The notes under the pieces: generated by a model | The model's input: only the letters and a program-made list of their open reading frames with translations | Told to the model about the DNA's origin: nothing | The model's database searches: none | Part shown: positions 51,566 to 62,009 of the stretch, in pieces | Numbering within the stretch: position 1 is the first letter of the stretch | Layout: every line of letters begins with the position of its first letter | NCBI RefSeq assembly: GCF_002263515.1 | Contig: NZ_CP022752.1 | Coordinates: 1,674,001 to 1,738,000 of the forward strand | DNA length: 64,000 bases | Direction: 5' to 3' | From: Actinopolyspora erythraea | Lineage (GTDB): Bacteria; Actinomycetota; Actinomycetes; Mycobacteriales; Pseudonocardiaceae | Translations under genes and position numbers: made by a program

Positions 51566-52830
51566 CGTTCGGCCCGGAGGACGTCCGGTCTCGTACTCTG
51601 TTCGCAAAGACTCTCCCATACCCGCGGTACCGGAGTAGCCGGTCCGTCGACCGTGACTACGGTCCACCCCGTATCGCGCAGGCGCCGCGCCACGGCCGCC
51701 TGTTCGCCACCGTGCCCGTCGGTGTTCCACCTCTCCGCGTTCAGCAGCAGCGCCAGACTGCGCGCTCCGGCGGGACGCAGCGAGGCCAGCTCGTTGGCTC
51801 CCGCCAGGGTGGTGCGTCCCAGCACCGCGACGAGGTGCTGGCCCTCCGCCGGATCCGCACCGTCGGTGAGCTCCCGCCGAGCCGAGGGCTGCAACGCCGC
51901 GAGCGCCTCCAGCAGGAGGTTCTCCGCCACTTCACCGGAGAGGTGCAGGTGGGCCCGGCCGTCCTCGGGCACGGGTGTCCCACCCGCGCCGACCAGACGT
52001 GGCCGACGGCCGTTCCGGTGCAGGTGCGAGCATATGCTGGCCGCCGCGGAGACCGCCCACTCCAGACTGGAGTGCTTGCCCGTGCCACGATGCGCCGTCG
52101 CCCGCTGGTCGAGCAGGACGGTGGTGCCGCCCCGCTCCGGGCGTTCCTCGGTTCGGACCATCAACTCGTCGCGGCGGGCGGTGGTCTTCCAGTGCACTCT
52201 TCTGATGTCGTCGCCCTGACGGTACTCCCTGACGGTGCTGTCGTCGGCCCCCTCGCCCGCTCTCGCGCTTCCGGAGCCGGTCTCACCGGTACCGGGGCCG
52301 AATCCGTTCGGCAGACCGCTCAGCTCGAACACCCGGGGCAGGACCGTGAACCGGGTCGTGGGGAGCAGTTCCCGGTCGAAGGACGAGAGCCCGAAGGGGT
52401 CCGCGGCGCGGCAGCGAAGCGGTCCGATGTGGTGTATCCCTCTGAGTTCGGGGCGGACCTGGTACTCCACCAGGGCCTCCCTCCGGCGTGTCGGACTGTG
52501 GAGCGCACGACTGGCGTCTCCCCCCAGGGTGGCCGGGACGCCGTCCGTCAGCCGCACCTCGCCGAGCGGTGTTCCGGAGCGGGAGGTCAACCGCAGTCGT
52601 ACGGTGGCCGCCGTGCCGACCTCGGCCCGCCGCGGCTCCAGCTCCCGGTGGGCGGTGAGGCCGGTTCCGCCGCGCGCCGAGACGGCGGAGGCGAACAACG
52701 GCAGCGCAGCGAGGAAAACCGCCACGCGTAGCAGGTCCCGTTCGTCGAGCACGACCGCGCAGACCGCCGACGCCACGGCGGCCGCCAGCAGACAGCGGCC
52801 GCGGATGGTCAGACCGGAGAACACGGTCAC
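51562..52830 (-). CDS. DUF58 domain protein
   Basis: A 422-residue protein. Two N-terminal helices (RCLLAAAVASAVCAVVLDERD, RVAVFLAALPLFASAV) precede a beta domain and the DUF58 region REYRQGDDIRRVHWKTTARRDELMVR, related to von Willebrand factor A folds. Such proteins act with MoxR ATPases as chaperones for surface or enzyme assembly. It overlaps MoxR and the transglutaminase gene by four bases each. Confidence 0.9.
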   Translation of the reverse strand: MTVFSGLTIRGRCLLAAAVASAVCAVVLDERDLLRVAVFLAALPLFASAVSARGGTGLTAHRELEPRRAEVGTAATVRLRLTSRSGTPLGEVRLTDGVPATLGGDASRALHSPTRRREALVEYQVRPELRGIHHIGPLRCRAADPFGLSSFDRELLPTTRFTVLPRVFELSGLPNGFGPGTGETGSGSARAGEGADDSTVREYRQGDDIRRVHWKTTARRDELMVRTEERPERGGTTVLLDQRATAHRGTGKHSSLEWAVSAAASICSHLHRNGRRPRLVGAGGTPVPEDGRAHLHLSGEVAENLLLEALAALQPSARRELTDGADPAEGQHLVAVLGRTTLAGANELASLRPAGARSLALLLNAERWNTDGHGGEQAAVARRLRDTGWTVVTVDGPATPVPRVWESLCEQSTRPDVLRAER

Positions 52831-53882
52831 CGCCGAGGTTGGTCGGTACGGTTCGGCACCGGAACTCGTTGCAGCAGCCGCTCGACGAGATCGGCCCCGC
52901 TCCGTCTCGCTGCCCTGGCCTCGCCGCTGAGCACCAGCCGGTGGGCGAGGACCGGCACGGCCACCGCTTGTACGTCGTCGGGGACGACGAACTCCCGTCC
53001 CGCCATGGCGGCCTGAGCCCTCGCCGCTCGGACCAGCTGCAGGGTGGCGCGCGGTGACGCCCCCAGCCGCAGCTCGGACAGGTCACGTGTTCCGGCCACC
53101 AGGTCGATCGCGTAGCGACGCACCTCGGGGGCGATGTGGATCCGCCGCACCGCGGTCAGCAGTTCGGCCACCTCGGCCGCGTCGGTGACCGGTTCCAGCT
53201 CCTCCAGTGGATCCGTCCCGGCGTGTTCGTCGACCATGGCCAACTCCGCCGTCGGATCGGGGTAACCGATGGAGATCTTGCAGGTGAACCTGTCCCGCTG
53301 CGCCTCGGGCAGGGCGTAGGTCCCCTCCAGCTCCACCGGGTTCTGGGTGGCGATGACCATGAAGGGGACCTCCAGGCCGTAGCTGTGCCCGTCGACGGTG
53401 ACCTGGTTCTCCTCCATGCACTCCAGCAGCGCCGACTGGGTCTTCGGCGATGCCCGGTTGATCTCGTCGCCGACCACGATGTTGGCGAACACCGGTCCTT
53501 CCCGGAACTCGAACGTCTCGGAGCCGCGGTTGTAGATCGACACCCCCGTCACGTCGCTCGGCAGCAGGTCGGGAGTGAACTGGATCCGGCTGGCGGTGCA
53601 GTCGACCGAGCGGGCGAGCGCCTTGGCCAACGAGGTCTTGCCGACCCCGGGAACGTCCTCGACGAGCAGGTGGCCTCGCGCCAACAGGGTCACCATGGCC
53701 AGCCGTACCACCTCGGGCTTGCCGACCAGGACGTTTTCCACGTTGGTGCTGATGCGTCGCAGGGTGTCGTGCATCCACTGGATCGGGATGTCGTCCAACG
53801 CGGTCGTCGTGCTCCCGTCCACCGCCCCGTCGCCGACCGTGGTGGACGCGGCGCTGTTCGCGGAGTTGGTCTCGGGCGTCAC
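52827..53882 (-). CDS. MoxR-family AAA+ ATPase
   Basis: A 351-residue AAA+ protein. Walker A is LLVEDVPGVGKTSLAKAL near residues 73-90, Walker B is NIVVGDEINRASPKTQSALLE, and sensor 1 is MVIATQNPVELEGTYALPEAQRDRF. It powers folding or insertion of partner proteins, likely with the DUF58 product. The GTG at 53882 has GGAGG upstream. It may not be the first gene; a short open frame overlaps its start. Confidence 0.94.
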   Translation of the reverse strand: MTPETNSANSAASTTVGDGAVDGSTTTALDDIPIQWMHDTLRRISTNVENVLVGKPEVVRLAMVTLLARGHLLVEDVPGVGKTSLAKALARSVDCTASRIQFTPDLLPSDVTGVSIYNRGSETFEFREGPVFANIVVGDEINRASPKTQSALLECMEENQVTVDGHSYGLEVPFMVIATQNPVELEGTYALPEAQRDRFTCKISIGYPDPTAELAMVDEHAGTDPLEELEPVTDAAEVAELLTAVRRIHIAPEVRRYAIDLVAGTRDLSELRLGASPRATLQLVRAARAQAAMAGREFVVPDDVQAVAVPVLAHRLVLSGEARAARRSGADLVERLLQRVPVPNRTDQPRR

Positions 53883-54100
53883 GCAACCTCCAGATACCGT
53901 CCCGCCCGGACGTCACAGCCGGACGTGCTGCCGCGGGTGAGCCATGTCATCCCGGCGGGATCTCCGTGGGGCTCCAGCCAGACCGTCACCCGATTCGCGG
54001 GAAGTCTCTCAAACTCGGCGTGAGTGGCGAGTGTGCGTGCGCCTCCTCGGCGGCGTTCTTTCGGCCCGTCGAGGTCCCTCGTCGTGGCGATATCCGCCAC
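53879..54100 (-). CDS. possible small protein coupled to MoxR
   Basis: A 73-codon frame from a GTG at 54100 to a TGA that overlaps the MoxR GTG by four bases. Its C-terminal half (FERLPANRVTVWLEPHGDP, MTWLTRGSTSGCDV, RAGRYLEVA) has balanced composition, unlike spurious frames nearby. No family is recognised and no clear ribosome site is seen; an upstream extension is possible. This could be chance. Confidence 0.35.
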   Translation of the reverse strand: MADIATTRDLDGPKERRRGGARTLATHAEFERLPANRVTVWLEPHGDPAGMTWLTRGSTSGCDVRAGRYLEVA

Positions 54101-54848
54101 CGAGATGGGTGATCCCGGGGCGAGCTCCGCGCGGAGTCCGGGCCGTGTTCGCCCCGCTCCGGCGCGGGGAGCTCCCGTCGAACGGGTTTCGGGAAGGGGG
54201 CCACGCGGTCCCGGCGTTTCAGGTTGACGCCGGAAGGAGGTGGGGTAATGTGACCCCGAGTGGGGAGTTCGGTGTCGCCGTGTCGGCGGAATCGAACACG
54301 CGGGGCGACGGGGCCGTGCCGGATTCGCGCGGGTGGCCTCGCGGGGCGATCTCGCCAGGGGTGGTTTTCCGGGGACTGACCGTATCGCCCCGGTCCTCGT
54401 CGGCAGGGGGTGGTTTTCCCTATGGGGCTCACCGGACGCGGTCGCGAACCCGGGGACGAAGGGCACCGGCGCCCGTCCGACTCGGACAGTCCTCGCGGTG
54501 CGACTCGGAGTCTCCTCGAGCGGCGGACGGGCCCGTGCCCCGACGCGGCGCGGAGCACCTCGGGCAGGGGCGCGCCGAGCTCTCCGGCGTCTCGCGAGAT
54601 CTCCGACCCAGCCGGCCGCCCGGACTCCGGTGCGTTGAGCGCGGGACCGCGAGAGGGGCTTCGCGTGCGGGCTGACACCGCTCGGTGCGCCGTCTCGCGG
54701 GGTTTCTCGCCGCGCACCTCCTCCGCCGCGTCCCCGCGTGGGAGAGCTCGCCGCGCTCGAACCGGTCGCGCCGTCCGGCTGGTTGAGGGCGCTCGGAACC
54801 GCCGTTGACCACGGCACGACTCGATTCGAACAGGAAGGGAAGGCCAGC
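54101..54848. other. long leader before rsmH, without mraZ
   Basis: About 750 bases between the MoxR operon and rsmH. In most actinobacteria mraZ lies here, but I found no MraZ motif in any frame, even allowing small indels. It holds TGGGG boxes at 54241 and 54261 and a 13-base direct repeat. The dcw promoter probably lies within it. Confidence 0.6.
54358..54419. repeat. direct repeat GGGGTGGTTTTCC, two copies
   Basis: The 13-base sequence occurs at 54358-54370 and 54407-54419, 49 bases apart, in the rsmH leader. The T-runs stand out in GC-rich DNA. They may be binding sites for a regulator of the division cluster. Confidence 0.55.
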
Positions 54849-55871
54849 GTGCCAGAGAACCCGGACCCCGCCGCCGAACCCGAGTGGGACTTGGCCGAGG
54901 GGGCGTCCGATCCGGAAAGGGCACGGCAGCGGCATCTCCCGGTCCTGTTGGAGCGGACCGTGGAGTTGTTCGAGCCCGCGCTGCGCGATCGGCGCGCCAC
55001 GGTCCTCGACGCCACCCTCGGCATGGGCGGGCACGCCGAGGCGCTGTTGCGTGCTTTCCCCGAAGTCACCGTCATCGGGGTGGACCGGGATCCGGAGGCG
55101 CTCCGGTTGGCTCGGCGGCGCCTGGCGGACTTCGGGGGACGCGTGCGGTTGGTGCACGGTGTGGACGATCAGCTCGACGAGATCCTCGAGGAACAGGGCG
55201 TGACCGGGATCGACGGCGTGTTGTTCGATCTCGGTGTGTCCTCGTTGCAGCTCGACGAGTCCGAACGGGGGTTCTCCTACGCCAGGGACGCGCCGCTGGA
55301 CATGCGCATGGACAGCACCGAGGGGCAGACCGCCGCTGATGTGCTCAACACCTACTCGCGAGCCGAGCTGATCCGCATTCTCCGCGAGTACGGCGAGGAG
55401 AAGTTCGCGGCCAGAATCGCCTCGGAGGTCGTACGAGCGCGTGACCGGGAACCGTTCGTGACCAGCGAGCGGCTGGTGCGGCTGATCTACGACAGCGTTC
55501 CCGCCGCGAGCAGAAGGACCGGCGGCCACCCCGCCAAGCGGACGTTCCAGGCACTGCGCATCGAGGTCAACGGGGAGCTCGAAGTGCTGAGTCGGGCCCT
55601 TCCCCAGGCGATCGACGCACTGAGCCCCGGTGGCCGTGTCGTGGTGCTGTCCTACCACTCGTTGGAGGACCGGACGGTCAAGCGCACGCTCTCCGAGCGG
55701 TCGAAGTCGCGGACCCCGGTCGATCTGCCGGTCGAGCTGCCGGGACACGGGCCACAGCTGCGGCTGCTCACTCGTGGTGCCGAGTTCGCCGACGAGTCGG
55801 AGGCGGCGGCCAACCCGAGGGCGAGTTCGGTGCGACTGCGCGCGGCCGAACGGATCGAGGAGAGGCGATGA
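54849..55871 (+). CDS. rsmH: 16S rRNA m4C1402 methyltransferase
   Basis: A 340-residue SAM methyltransferase acting on C1402 in the ribosomal P site. [30 protein letters not shown] (motif I), [22 protein letters not shown] and [17 protein letters not shown] are all conserved. The GTG at 54849 follows AAGGGAAGG; earlier in-frame starts lack family sequence. It is the first gene of the dcw run and overlaps ftsL by four bases. Confidence 0.96.
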   Translation: MPENPDPAAEPEWDLAEGASDPERARQRHLPVLLERTVELFEPALRDRRATVLDATLGMGGHAEALLRAFPEVTVIGVDRDPEALRLARRRLADFGGRVRLVHGVDDQLDEILEEQGVTGIDGVLFDLGVSSLQLDESERGFSYARDAPLDMRMDSTEGQTAADVLNTYSRAELIRILREYGEEKFAARIASEVVRARDREPFVTSERLVRLIYDSVPAASRRTGGHPAKRTFQALRIEVNGELEVLSRALPQAIDALSPGGRVVVLSYHSLEDRTVKRTLSERSKSRTPVDLPVELPGHGPQLRLLTRGAEFADESEAAANPRASSVRLRAAERIEERR

Positions 55872-56647
55872 CGGCATCCGCACCGGGTAGTGACCAGTCC
55901 GAGAACAGCGGCAGGAAGCGGCAGCGCGCCGACAGGCGCCCCCAGTCCAGGGCGAACATCCGCACGAACCGCCGGGTGCGCTCCTCCTCCGGGGAGCGCG
56001 CCTACGAGCGCAAGCACGAGCGCGGTCGTCGTTCCTCGGAGGCGGCCCCCTCGTCCGGCGAGGCGAAACGGCCGAAGGGACGCGGCGTCGACAGGGGATC
56101 GCGGGAACCCTCCGCCCGTGAGGTCCTGCTCGGTTCAGGGGCGCTGCGTTCCGGCAGGGAGGCCTTCCGGGCGCTGACGAACACGATCGCCACCTCCCGG
56201 GTGCCCTTCGTGGGCACGGTGGTGGTCGTGCTCGTGACGGGGATAGTGGCCACGCTGTGGCTTTCCATCGCCGCGGTGGGCAACTCCTACCGCATGCAGG
56301 AGTCCAAGCAGCGGGTCCAGACGCTGTCCGAGCGCAAGGAGGACCTGCTGCGGTCGGTCAGCAGGATGAGCTCGATCTCCGAGATAAGACGCCGGGCCGT
56401 GGAAATGGACATGGTTCCGGTCTCCGAGGTGGCTCGCCTGGTGAAGCGGCCGGACGGCTCGGTTCGGGTGGTCGGTGAGCCGCAACCGGCGGAGGCGCCT
56501 CCCGACGAGCGCGGGACCGCGGTTCCGGAGGGCGAGGACGGCCGGGAGGGGCAGGAGCGGCGGTCGAACCAGCGCGCGCCGGAGCGGGGGAGCGACTCCT
56601 CGGCTGATCCGGACCAACCCGCCTCGAACGAACCCTCGGTGGGGTGA
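55868..56647 (+). CDS. ftsL: cell-division protein FtsL-like
   Basis: A 259-residue bitopic protein. A long basic N-terminus (about 115 residues, Arg/Ser/Lys-rich) leads to one helix ([25 protein letters not shown]) and a short coiled coil ([23 protein letters not shown]). An acidic, disordered tail of about 70 residues ends it. FtsL with DivIC/FtsB activates septal FtsWI. It matches the position of Rv2164c. Its ATG overlaps the rsmH stop. Confidence 0.85.
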   Translation: MTASAPGSDQSENSGRKRQRADRRPQSRANIRTNRRVRSSSGERAYERKHERGRRSSEAAPSSGEAKRPKGRGVDRGSREPSAREVLLGSGALRSGREAFRALTNTIATSRVPFVGTVVVVLVTGIVATLWLSIAAVGNSYRMQESKQRVQTLSERKEDLLRSVSRMSSISEIRRRAVEMDMVPVSEVARLVKRPDGSVRVVGEPQPAEAPPDERGTAVPEGEDGREGQERRSNQRAPERGSDSSADPDQPASNEPSVG

Positions 56648-56653
56648 CTGAAC

Positions 56654-58613
56654 ATGGCTTCTCGTGACAGGCAACGCGGTAGCTCCCGCCCTCGTGGCAA
56701 CCAGCCGCGTCGGGCGAAGAAACGTGAGACCACCACCTCCCGGGGTGCTGCCGGACTCGCTCGCGGCTCGGCGGGTGGGGGCGCCCGGAAGCGCGGTCCG
56801 CGGCGCGCTCGACCGGGATTGGCCTCCAGCAGGCGGCGGTTCGGCCTCGGCAGGATGGTGCTGGTGCTCGCGCTGGTGGCGGCCGGGGTCAAGCTGGTCG
56901 TGGTGCAGGGGTTCGAGGCCAGCGCACTGTCCGAACAGGCCGACAGCCAGCTGTTGACCAAGACGAGGATTCCCGCCCAGCGGGGCTCCGTCCTGGACCG
57001 CAACGGCAGGGTGCTGGCGTTCAGCAGCGAATCCCGCCAGCTCTTCGCCAATCCCGTGCTGTTCGACGAGCAGCAGCGCGACGCAAGGAAGGACAATCCC
57101 GATCTGCCGACCGCCGCGGTGAAGAAGCGCCGGATCGCGGCCTACATCGACAAGGTGACCGACGGGAAGGTCAGCGAGCGGGAAACTCTGGAGGCGCTGT
57201 TCTCCGACGAGCAGTTCCTGTACTTCGGTCCGTTGATCGAGCCCGCCACGGCCCGCCAGATCCACGACAGGTACAACCGGATCGGCTCCGAGTACCGGGC
57301 CGTGCGCCAGTACCCCTCCGGCGACGTGGGGGCCGGGATCGTCGGTTCGGCTTCCTGGCGCAAGGGCGAGAACAAGATCCTGGGAAACGTCGGCCTGGAG
57401 AGCTCGCTGAACGACACGCTCTCCGGTGAGGACGGCCTCAGGTTCTCCCACACCGCGCGTGGCAGCACCGCGCTGGTCATTCCCGGCACCAAACGCACTA
57501 TTCGGCCCGCGCGGTCGGGCTCGGACGTGCGGCTGACCATCGATTCGGACCTGCAGTTCGTGCTCGACCGGAAACTGGACTCCTACGTCGAGGAGATCGG
57601 TGCCGAGGGTGGCAGTGCCGTGGTGCTGGACGCCCGGACCGGCAAGGTTCGCGCGCTGGCCAACTCCGATCCCTCGGCCGACCCCTCGGGTGGGAATCGG
57701 GCTTCCCGCCACCTGAGCAACCCCGCCATCACCACCCCGTACGAGCCCGGCTCGGTGAACAAGGTCATCACGGCCGCCGGGCCATCGAGCACGGGATCAT
57801 GGAGCCCGACACCGTGCTGCGCGTGCCGTCCAGCATCGAGATGGGCGGGGCGGTGGTCAGTGACGCCTGGGAGCACGGCACCGTTCCGCTCACGTTCACG
57901 GGGGTGCTCGCCAAATCGTCCAACGTGGGAACCCTGATGACGGCGAAGCGGCTGGGCAAGGAGCGTTTCGCCGAGCTGGTGGACAAGTTCGGGCTGGGCA
58001 GCAGGACCGGCATCGCCCTCCCGGGGAGAGTTCCGGAGTGGTGCCCCCCGCCAAGCAGTGGTCGGACACCAGGTTCGCCAACCTGCCCATCGGTCAGGGA
58101 CTGTCCATGACGGTGCTGCAGATGGCCGGGATGTACCAGGCCATCGCCAACGACGGAGTGCGGATCCCGCCCCGGGTGGTCGAGTCCACCACCGGTCCGG
58201 ACGGCGAGGTGCGCGAGGCTCCCCGCCCGGAGGGGGTACGCGTGGTCAGTGAGAGCACGGCGGACACGGTCAAGAACATGCTGCGCGCCGTCGTGCAGGA
58301 CGAGGAGGGGCAGCGCGGCACCGCTCCGCAGGCCGCGTTGGCCGGCTACCAGGTCTCGGGCAAGACCGGTACCGCACAGCAGCCCGACCCCTCCTGCGGT
58401 TGTTACAGCAACTCCCAGCACTGGGCGACCTTCGCGGGGATGGTTCCGGCCGACAGTCCGCGGTACGTGATCGGGATCATGGTCGACGATCCCGACGGAG
58501 GGCACCTGACCGCCGCTCCGCTGTTCCACGACGTCGCCGCTGACCTGACACGTCGTTACGACATCCCGTTGTCCTCCGAACAGGCCCCCGAGATGACGCT
58601 GCGGGTGAGGTAG
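56654..58613 (+). CDS. ftsI: division transpeptidase FtsI (PBP3-like), frame interrupted twice
   Basis: The class B penicillin-binding protein that cross-links septal peptidoglycan. A basic N-terminus, one helix (FGLGRMVLVLALVAAGVKLVVVQG), a dimerisation domain and the transpeptidase motifs EPGSVNKV (SxxK), KSSNVG (SxN) and SGKTGTAQ (KTG) are all readable. The frame fails at 57779-57781 (GGG) and 58023-58026 (GGGG). One added G at each restores ITAAGAIEHGIMEPD and ALPGESSGVVPPAKQW, giving 654 codons. Sequence error is more likely than inactivation. It follows ftsL by six bases. Confidence 0.88.
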
Positions 58614-58624
58614 TCCGCCGCGCT

Positions 58625-58658
58625 CCTCGCGACCGGGTGACGGCGAGCCGTCGCGAGG
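58625..58658 (+). terminator. hairpin between ftsI and murE
   Basis: Arms 58625-58633 and 58650-58658 form nine bp, extended outward with a bulge. It starts 12 bases after ftsI in a 262-base gap; it may attenuate transcription into murE. Confidence 0.4.
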
Positions 58659-58875
58659 CGGGAGCGGTGGGGGAGCCGGGTGTCGGGGTGGCCCACCCGG
58701 CTCGGCAGCTCCGCCGCCCTCGGCGGCCGTTCCTTCCCGGGCGGAACCGCCATTCGCGTGATGCGCAGTGTCTCACTCGAACGGGTGGAAAACGTTCGAG
58801 CAGGCGAGCCCGCTTCGCGACGCACCTGCCTACCGTAAAGCTGCTCCGTCGAGCGGTACCGGTAACCTTTTCGCC

Positions 58876-60504
58876 GTGCCTTCCCCGGTTGCGAGTTCTC
58901 CACCGCGTCCCTCGTCCGTCGAGCCGGTGCGGATCGAGGAGCTGGCCCAGTCGATCGGTGCCCGTCTCGTTCGCCTCGCCGACTCCCGCGCTTCCCTCGA
59001 CATCACCGGTGTGACACTGCGTGCCCAGCACGTCCACCCGGGTGATCTCTTCGCCGCGTTGCGGGGGGCGAGGACCCACGGCGCCGAGCACTCCGCCACC
59101 GCACTGGACGCGGGGGCCGTCGCCGTTCTCACGGACGAAGCGGGGGCCGCTCACCCCTCGCTGCTCGAACACCCGGCCGTGGCACGTGGTGAGGTCGCGC
59201 TGCTGGTGCACCCGGACCCGCGCGGTGTGCTGGGTGAGCTCGCGGCCGAGGTCTACGGCCACCCCTCCGACAGGCTGTCGGTGCTCGGGGTGACCGGCAC
59301 CTCGGGCAAGACGACCACCAGCTACCTGCTCGACTCGGCGCTGCGCTCGGCTGGGCTCGTAACCGGCCTGATCGGGACCGTCGAGACACGGGTGGCGGGC
59401 TCCCGGCTGGAGAGCGCGTTCACCACCCCCGAGGCCCCCGACCTGCAGGCGCTGCTGGCGGTGATGCTCGAACGGGGGGTCACCCACGTGGTCATGGAGG
59501 TCTCCAGCCACGCGCTCGTGCTGGGCAGGGTGTCCGGACTTCGCTTCGCGGTGGGAGGATTCACCAACCTCTCCAGCGAGCACCTGGACTTCCACCGGGA
59601 CATGGAGGACTACTTCGCCGCCAAGGCGATGCTGTTCGACGGCCGCTGCGCCCGGGAAGTGGTGTGCACCGATACCGAGTGGGGGAGGCGACTGGCCGGC
59701 CCCGGCACCGTCACGGTGGCCACCGAGGGCACCGCCGACTGGACGGCCACCGACGTGCTCACCAGCCCCACCGGTGCGCAGCGCTTCACCGCCGAGGGCC
59801 CGGACGGTGGCCGCACCGAGGTCGAACTGCGACTTCCCGGTTCCTTCAACGTCGCCAACGCCCTGCTGGCCACCGCGATGTCGCGCGCCGTCGGCGTGGA
59901 GTGCGCCGATATCGCCCGGGGGCTCGGCGAGGTCGATGTTCCGGGACGGATGGAACGGGTGGCGCTGGGCCAGGACTTCACGGCGGTGGTCGACTACTCC
60001 CACAAACCGGGAGCCGTCGGTGCGGTTCTGGAAGCGGCACGAGCTCAGGCTGCCGGGAAGGTGCTCGTCGTACTCGGCTGCGGCGGTGACAGGGACACGG
60101 CCAAACGTCCCGTCATGGGCGCTACGGCCGCGCGTCGGGCAGACGTTTTGATAGTGACCGATGACAACCCGCGCAGTGAGGATCCCGCCCGGATCCGCGC
60201 CGCCGTGCTCGAGGGAACCACGCAGGTCCCGCCTCCCGAACGCGCCGAGTCCTACGAGATCGGCGACCGGCGTGCGGCCATAGCGGAAGCGGTGCGGCGC
60301 GCCGGGAGCGGTGACGTCGTGGTGGTCGCGGGAAAGGGGCACGAGACCGGTCAGGAAGTGGCCGGTGTGGTTCACCCCTTCTCCGACCGTGACGAAGTGG
60401 CCGCGGCACTGCGTGGACGACTCGGGAGTCCGCAACGAACGGAAACCGTCCCCACTGGTCGAACCCCCGACAACCAGCGGGGAAGTAACGAGGAGGCAAG
60501 GTGA
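58876..60504 (+). CDS. murE: UDP-MurNAc-tripeptide ligase (meso-DAP adding)
   Basis: A 542-residue ATP-dependent ligase that adds diaminopimelate to UDP-MurNAc-L-Ala-D-Glu. The P-loop VLGVTGTSGKTTTSYLL is near residue 137, VMEVSSHALVLGRV follows, and DDNPRSEDPARI is the DNPR motif that selects meso-DAP over lysine. The GTG at 58876 fits the family start, though its ribosome site is weak. Its last bases overlap the murF GTG. DapA and DapB in this window make its substrate. Confidence 0.95.
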   Translation: MPSPVASSPPRPSSVEPVRIEELAQSIGARLVRLADSRASLDITGVTLRAQHVHPGDLFAALRGARTHGAEHSATALDAGAVAVLTDEAGAAHPSLLEHPAVARGEVALLVHPDPRGVLGELAAEVYGHPSDRLSVLGVTGTSGKTTTSYLLDSALRSAGLVTGLIGTVETRVAGSRLESAFTTPEAPDLQALLAVMLERGVTHVVMEVSSHALVLGRVSGLRFAVGGFTNLSSEHLDFHRDMEDYFAAKAMLFDGRCAREVVCTDTEWGRRLAGPGTVTVATEGTADWTATDVLTSPTGAQRFTAEGPDGGRTEVELRLPGSFNVANALLATAMSRAVGVECADIARGLGEVDVPGRMERVALGQDFTAVVDYSHKPGAVGAVLEAARAQAAGKVLVVLGCGGDRDTAKRPVMGATAARRADVLIVTDDNPRSEDPARIRAAVLEGTTQVPPPERAESYEIGDRRAAIAEAVRRAGSGDVVVVAGKGHETGQEVAGVVHPFSDRDEVAAALRGRLGSPQRTETVPTGRTPDNQRGSNEEAR

Positions 60505-62009
60505 TCCGGCTCAGCCTCGACGAGGTAGCTGGGGCGGTCGGCGGCAGACTGCACCGCGCCGACGGTAGCGAGGTCGTCACCGCGGCCGTCGAGTTCGATT
60601 CCAGGAAGATACGTCCCGGTGGGCTGTTCGTGGCGATGCCGGGCGAGCAGGTCGATGGCCACCGGTTCGCGGAGCAGGCGGTCGCCGACGGTGCCGTCGC
60701 GGTGCTGGCCGCGAGAGAGGTGGACGCCCCAGCGGTGATCGTTCCCCCCGTCGAGGCGGCGGAGCGGTCCCGTGCGATGGCGTTGGCCGCCGACTCGGAC
60801 GGCTCCGGAGCCGCCGTGCTGGTGGCCATGGCCCGGCTCGCCCGTTCGGTCGTCGACAAGCTCGAGGGGCTCACGGTCGTGGGAGTGACCGGATCCTCGG
60901 GCAAGACCTCCACCAAGGACCTGATCGCGCAGCTGCTCGAAAGGATGGGGCCCACCGTGGCCCCACCCGGTTCGTTCAACAACGAGCTCGGCCATCCGTG
61001 GACCGTCCTGCGTGCCGACGAACTGACCAGGCACCTGGTGCTGGAGCTCTCCGCGCGCGGGACGGGACACATCGCCGAGCTGTGCGAGTCGGCGCCGCCC
61101 CGCGTCGGGGTGGTGCTCAACGTGGGCAGTGCCCACCTCGGTGAGTTCGGTTCCAGGGAAGCGGTGGCCAGGGCCAAGGGCGAGCTCGTCGAAGCGCTGC
61201 CGAGCGCCGCGGCGGGCGGCGTGGCGATACTCAACGCCGACGACCCCGTCGTCGCCGCCATGTCCGAGCGCACCGAGGCGCGGGTGGTTCGCTTCGGGCA
61301 ACACCCCAACGCGGCGGTGCGCGCCGAGGACGTCGAGGTGGACGAGCTGGCCCGCCCGCGCTTCACACTGGTCACCCCGGGCGGGCATGCCCCCGTGCGG
61401 CTGCCGCTGCACGGCGAGCACCACGTCGGCAACGCACTCGCGGCCGCCGCCGTGGCGTTCGAACTCGGTGCCACCACCGAGGACATCGCCGAGTGGTTGG
61501 GCGGGATCGAGCAGCTGTCCGGCAAGCGGATGGAGGTCACCACCACCCCCGGAGGGGTGACCGTGGTCAACGACTCCTACAACGCCAACCCCGAGTCGGT
61601 GCGTGCCGGGTTGAAGGCGCTCGCCGCCATGACCCACGGCAGGCCCGGCAGGGGGTGGGCGGTGCTCGGCGCCCTCGGAGAGATGGGGGACGAGAGCGTC
61701 GAGGCGCACGACGAGATAGGCCGCTTGGCCGTGCGGCTGAACATCGACCGTCTCGTGGTGGTGGGTGACCAGGCACGCGCCATGCACCAGGGCGCCGCGC
61801 TGGAGGGGTCCTGGGGCGAGGAATCGGTCCTGGTGCCCGATGTGGACGCCGCTCTCGCGCTGTTGCGCGAGGAACTGCGGGCGGATGACGTGGTGCTGGT
61901 CAAGGCGTCCAACGCGGCCGCGCTGTGGCGCGTCGCCGAGGAGCTCACGCGCTCCGCGGAACCGGACTCCGCTGAGGGCACCACCGGACGGGACGGTGGT
62001 ACGACGTGA
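60501..62009 (+). CDS. murF: UDP-MurNAc-tripeptide--D-Ala-D-Ala ligase
   Basis: A 502-residue Mur ligase that adds D-Ala-D-Ala. [17 protein letters not shown] opens the N-terminal domain, [17 protein letters not shown] is the P-loop near residue 128, [14 protein letters not shown] is the substrate loop, and [17 protein letters not shown] the C-terminal conserved block. The start overlaps murE and the stop overlaps mraY, four bases each. The copy looks complete. Confidence 0.96.
   Translation: MIRLSLDEVAGAVGGRLHRADGSEVVTAAVEFDSRKIRPGGLFVAMPGEQVDGHRFAEQAVADGAVAVLAAREVDAPAVIVPPVEAAERSRAMALAADSDGSGAAVLVAMARLARSVVDKLEGLTVVGVTGSSGKTSTKDLIAQLLERMGPTVAPPGSFNNELGHPWTVLRADELTRHLVLELSARGTGHIAELCESAPPRVGVVLNVGSAHLGEFGSREAVARAKGELVEALPSAAAGGVAILNADDPVVAAMSERTEARVVRFGQHPNAAVRAEDVEVDELARPRFTLVTPGGHAPVRLPLHGEHHVGNALAAAAVAFELGATTEDIAEWLGGIEQLSGKRMEVTTTPGGVTVVNDSYNANPESVRAGLKALAAMTHGRPGRGWAVLGALGEMGDESVEAHDEIGRLAVRLNIDRLVVVGDQARAMHQGAALEGSWGEESVLVPDVDAALALLREELRADDVVLVKASNAAALWRVAEELTRSAEPDSAEGTTGRDGGTT

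Noticed and set aside
53944..54675. 243-codon plus-strand frame in the dcw leader as a possible new gene or mraZ
   Set aside because: Arg/Pro/Ser-rich with no MraZ motif, no ribosome site and no codon pattern of neighbouring genes.
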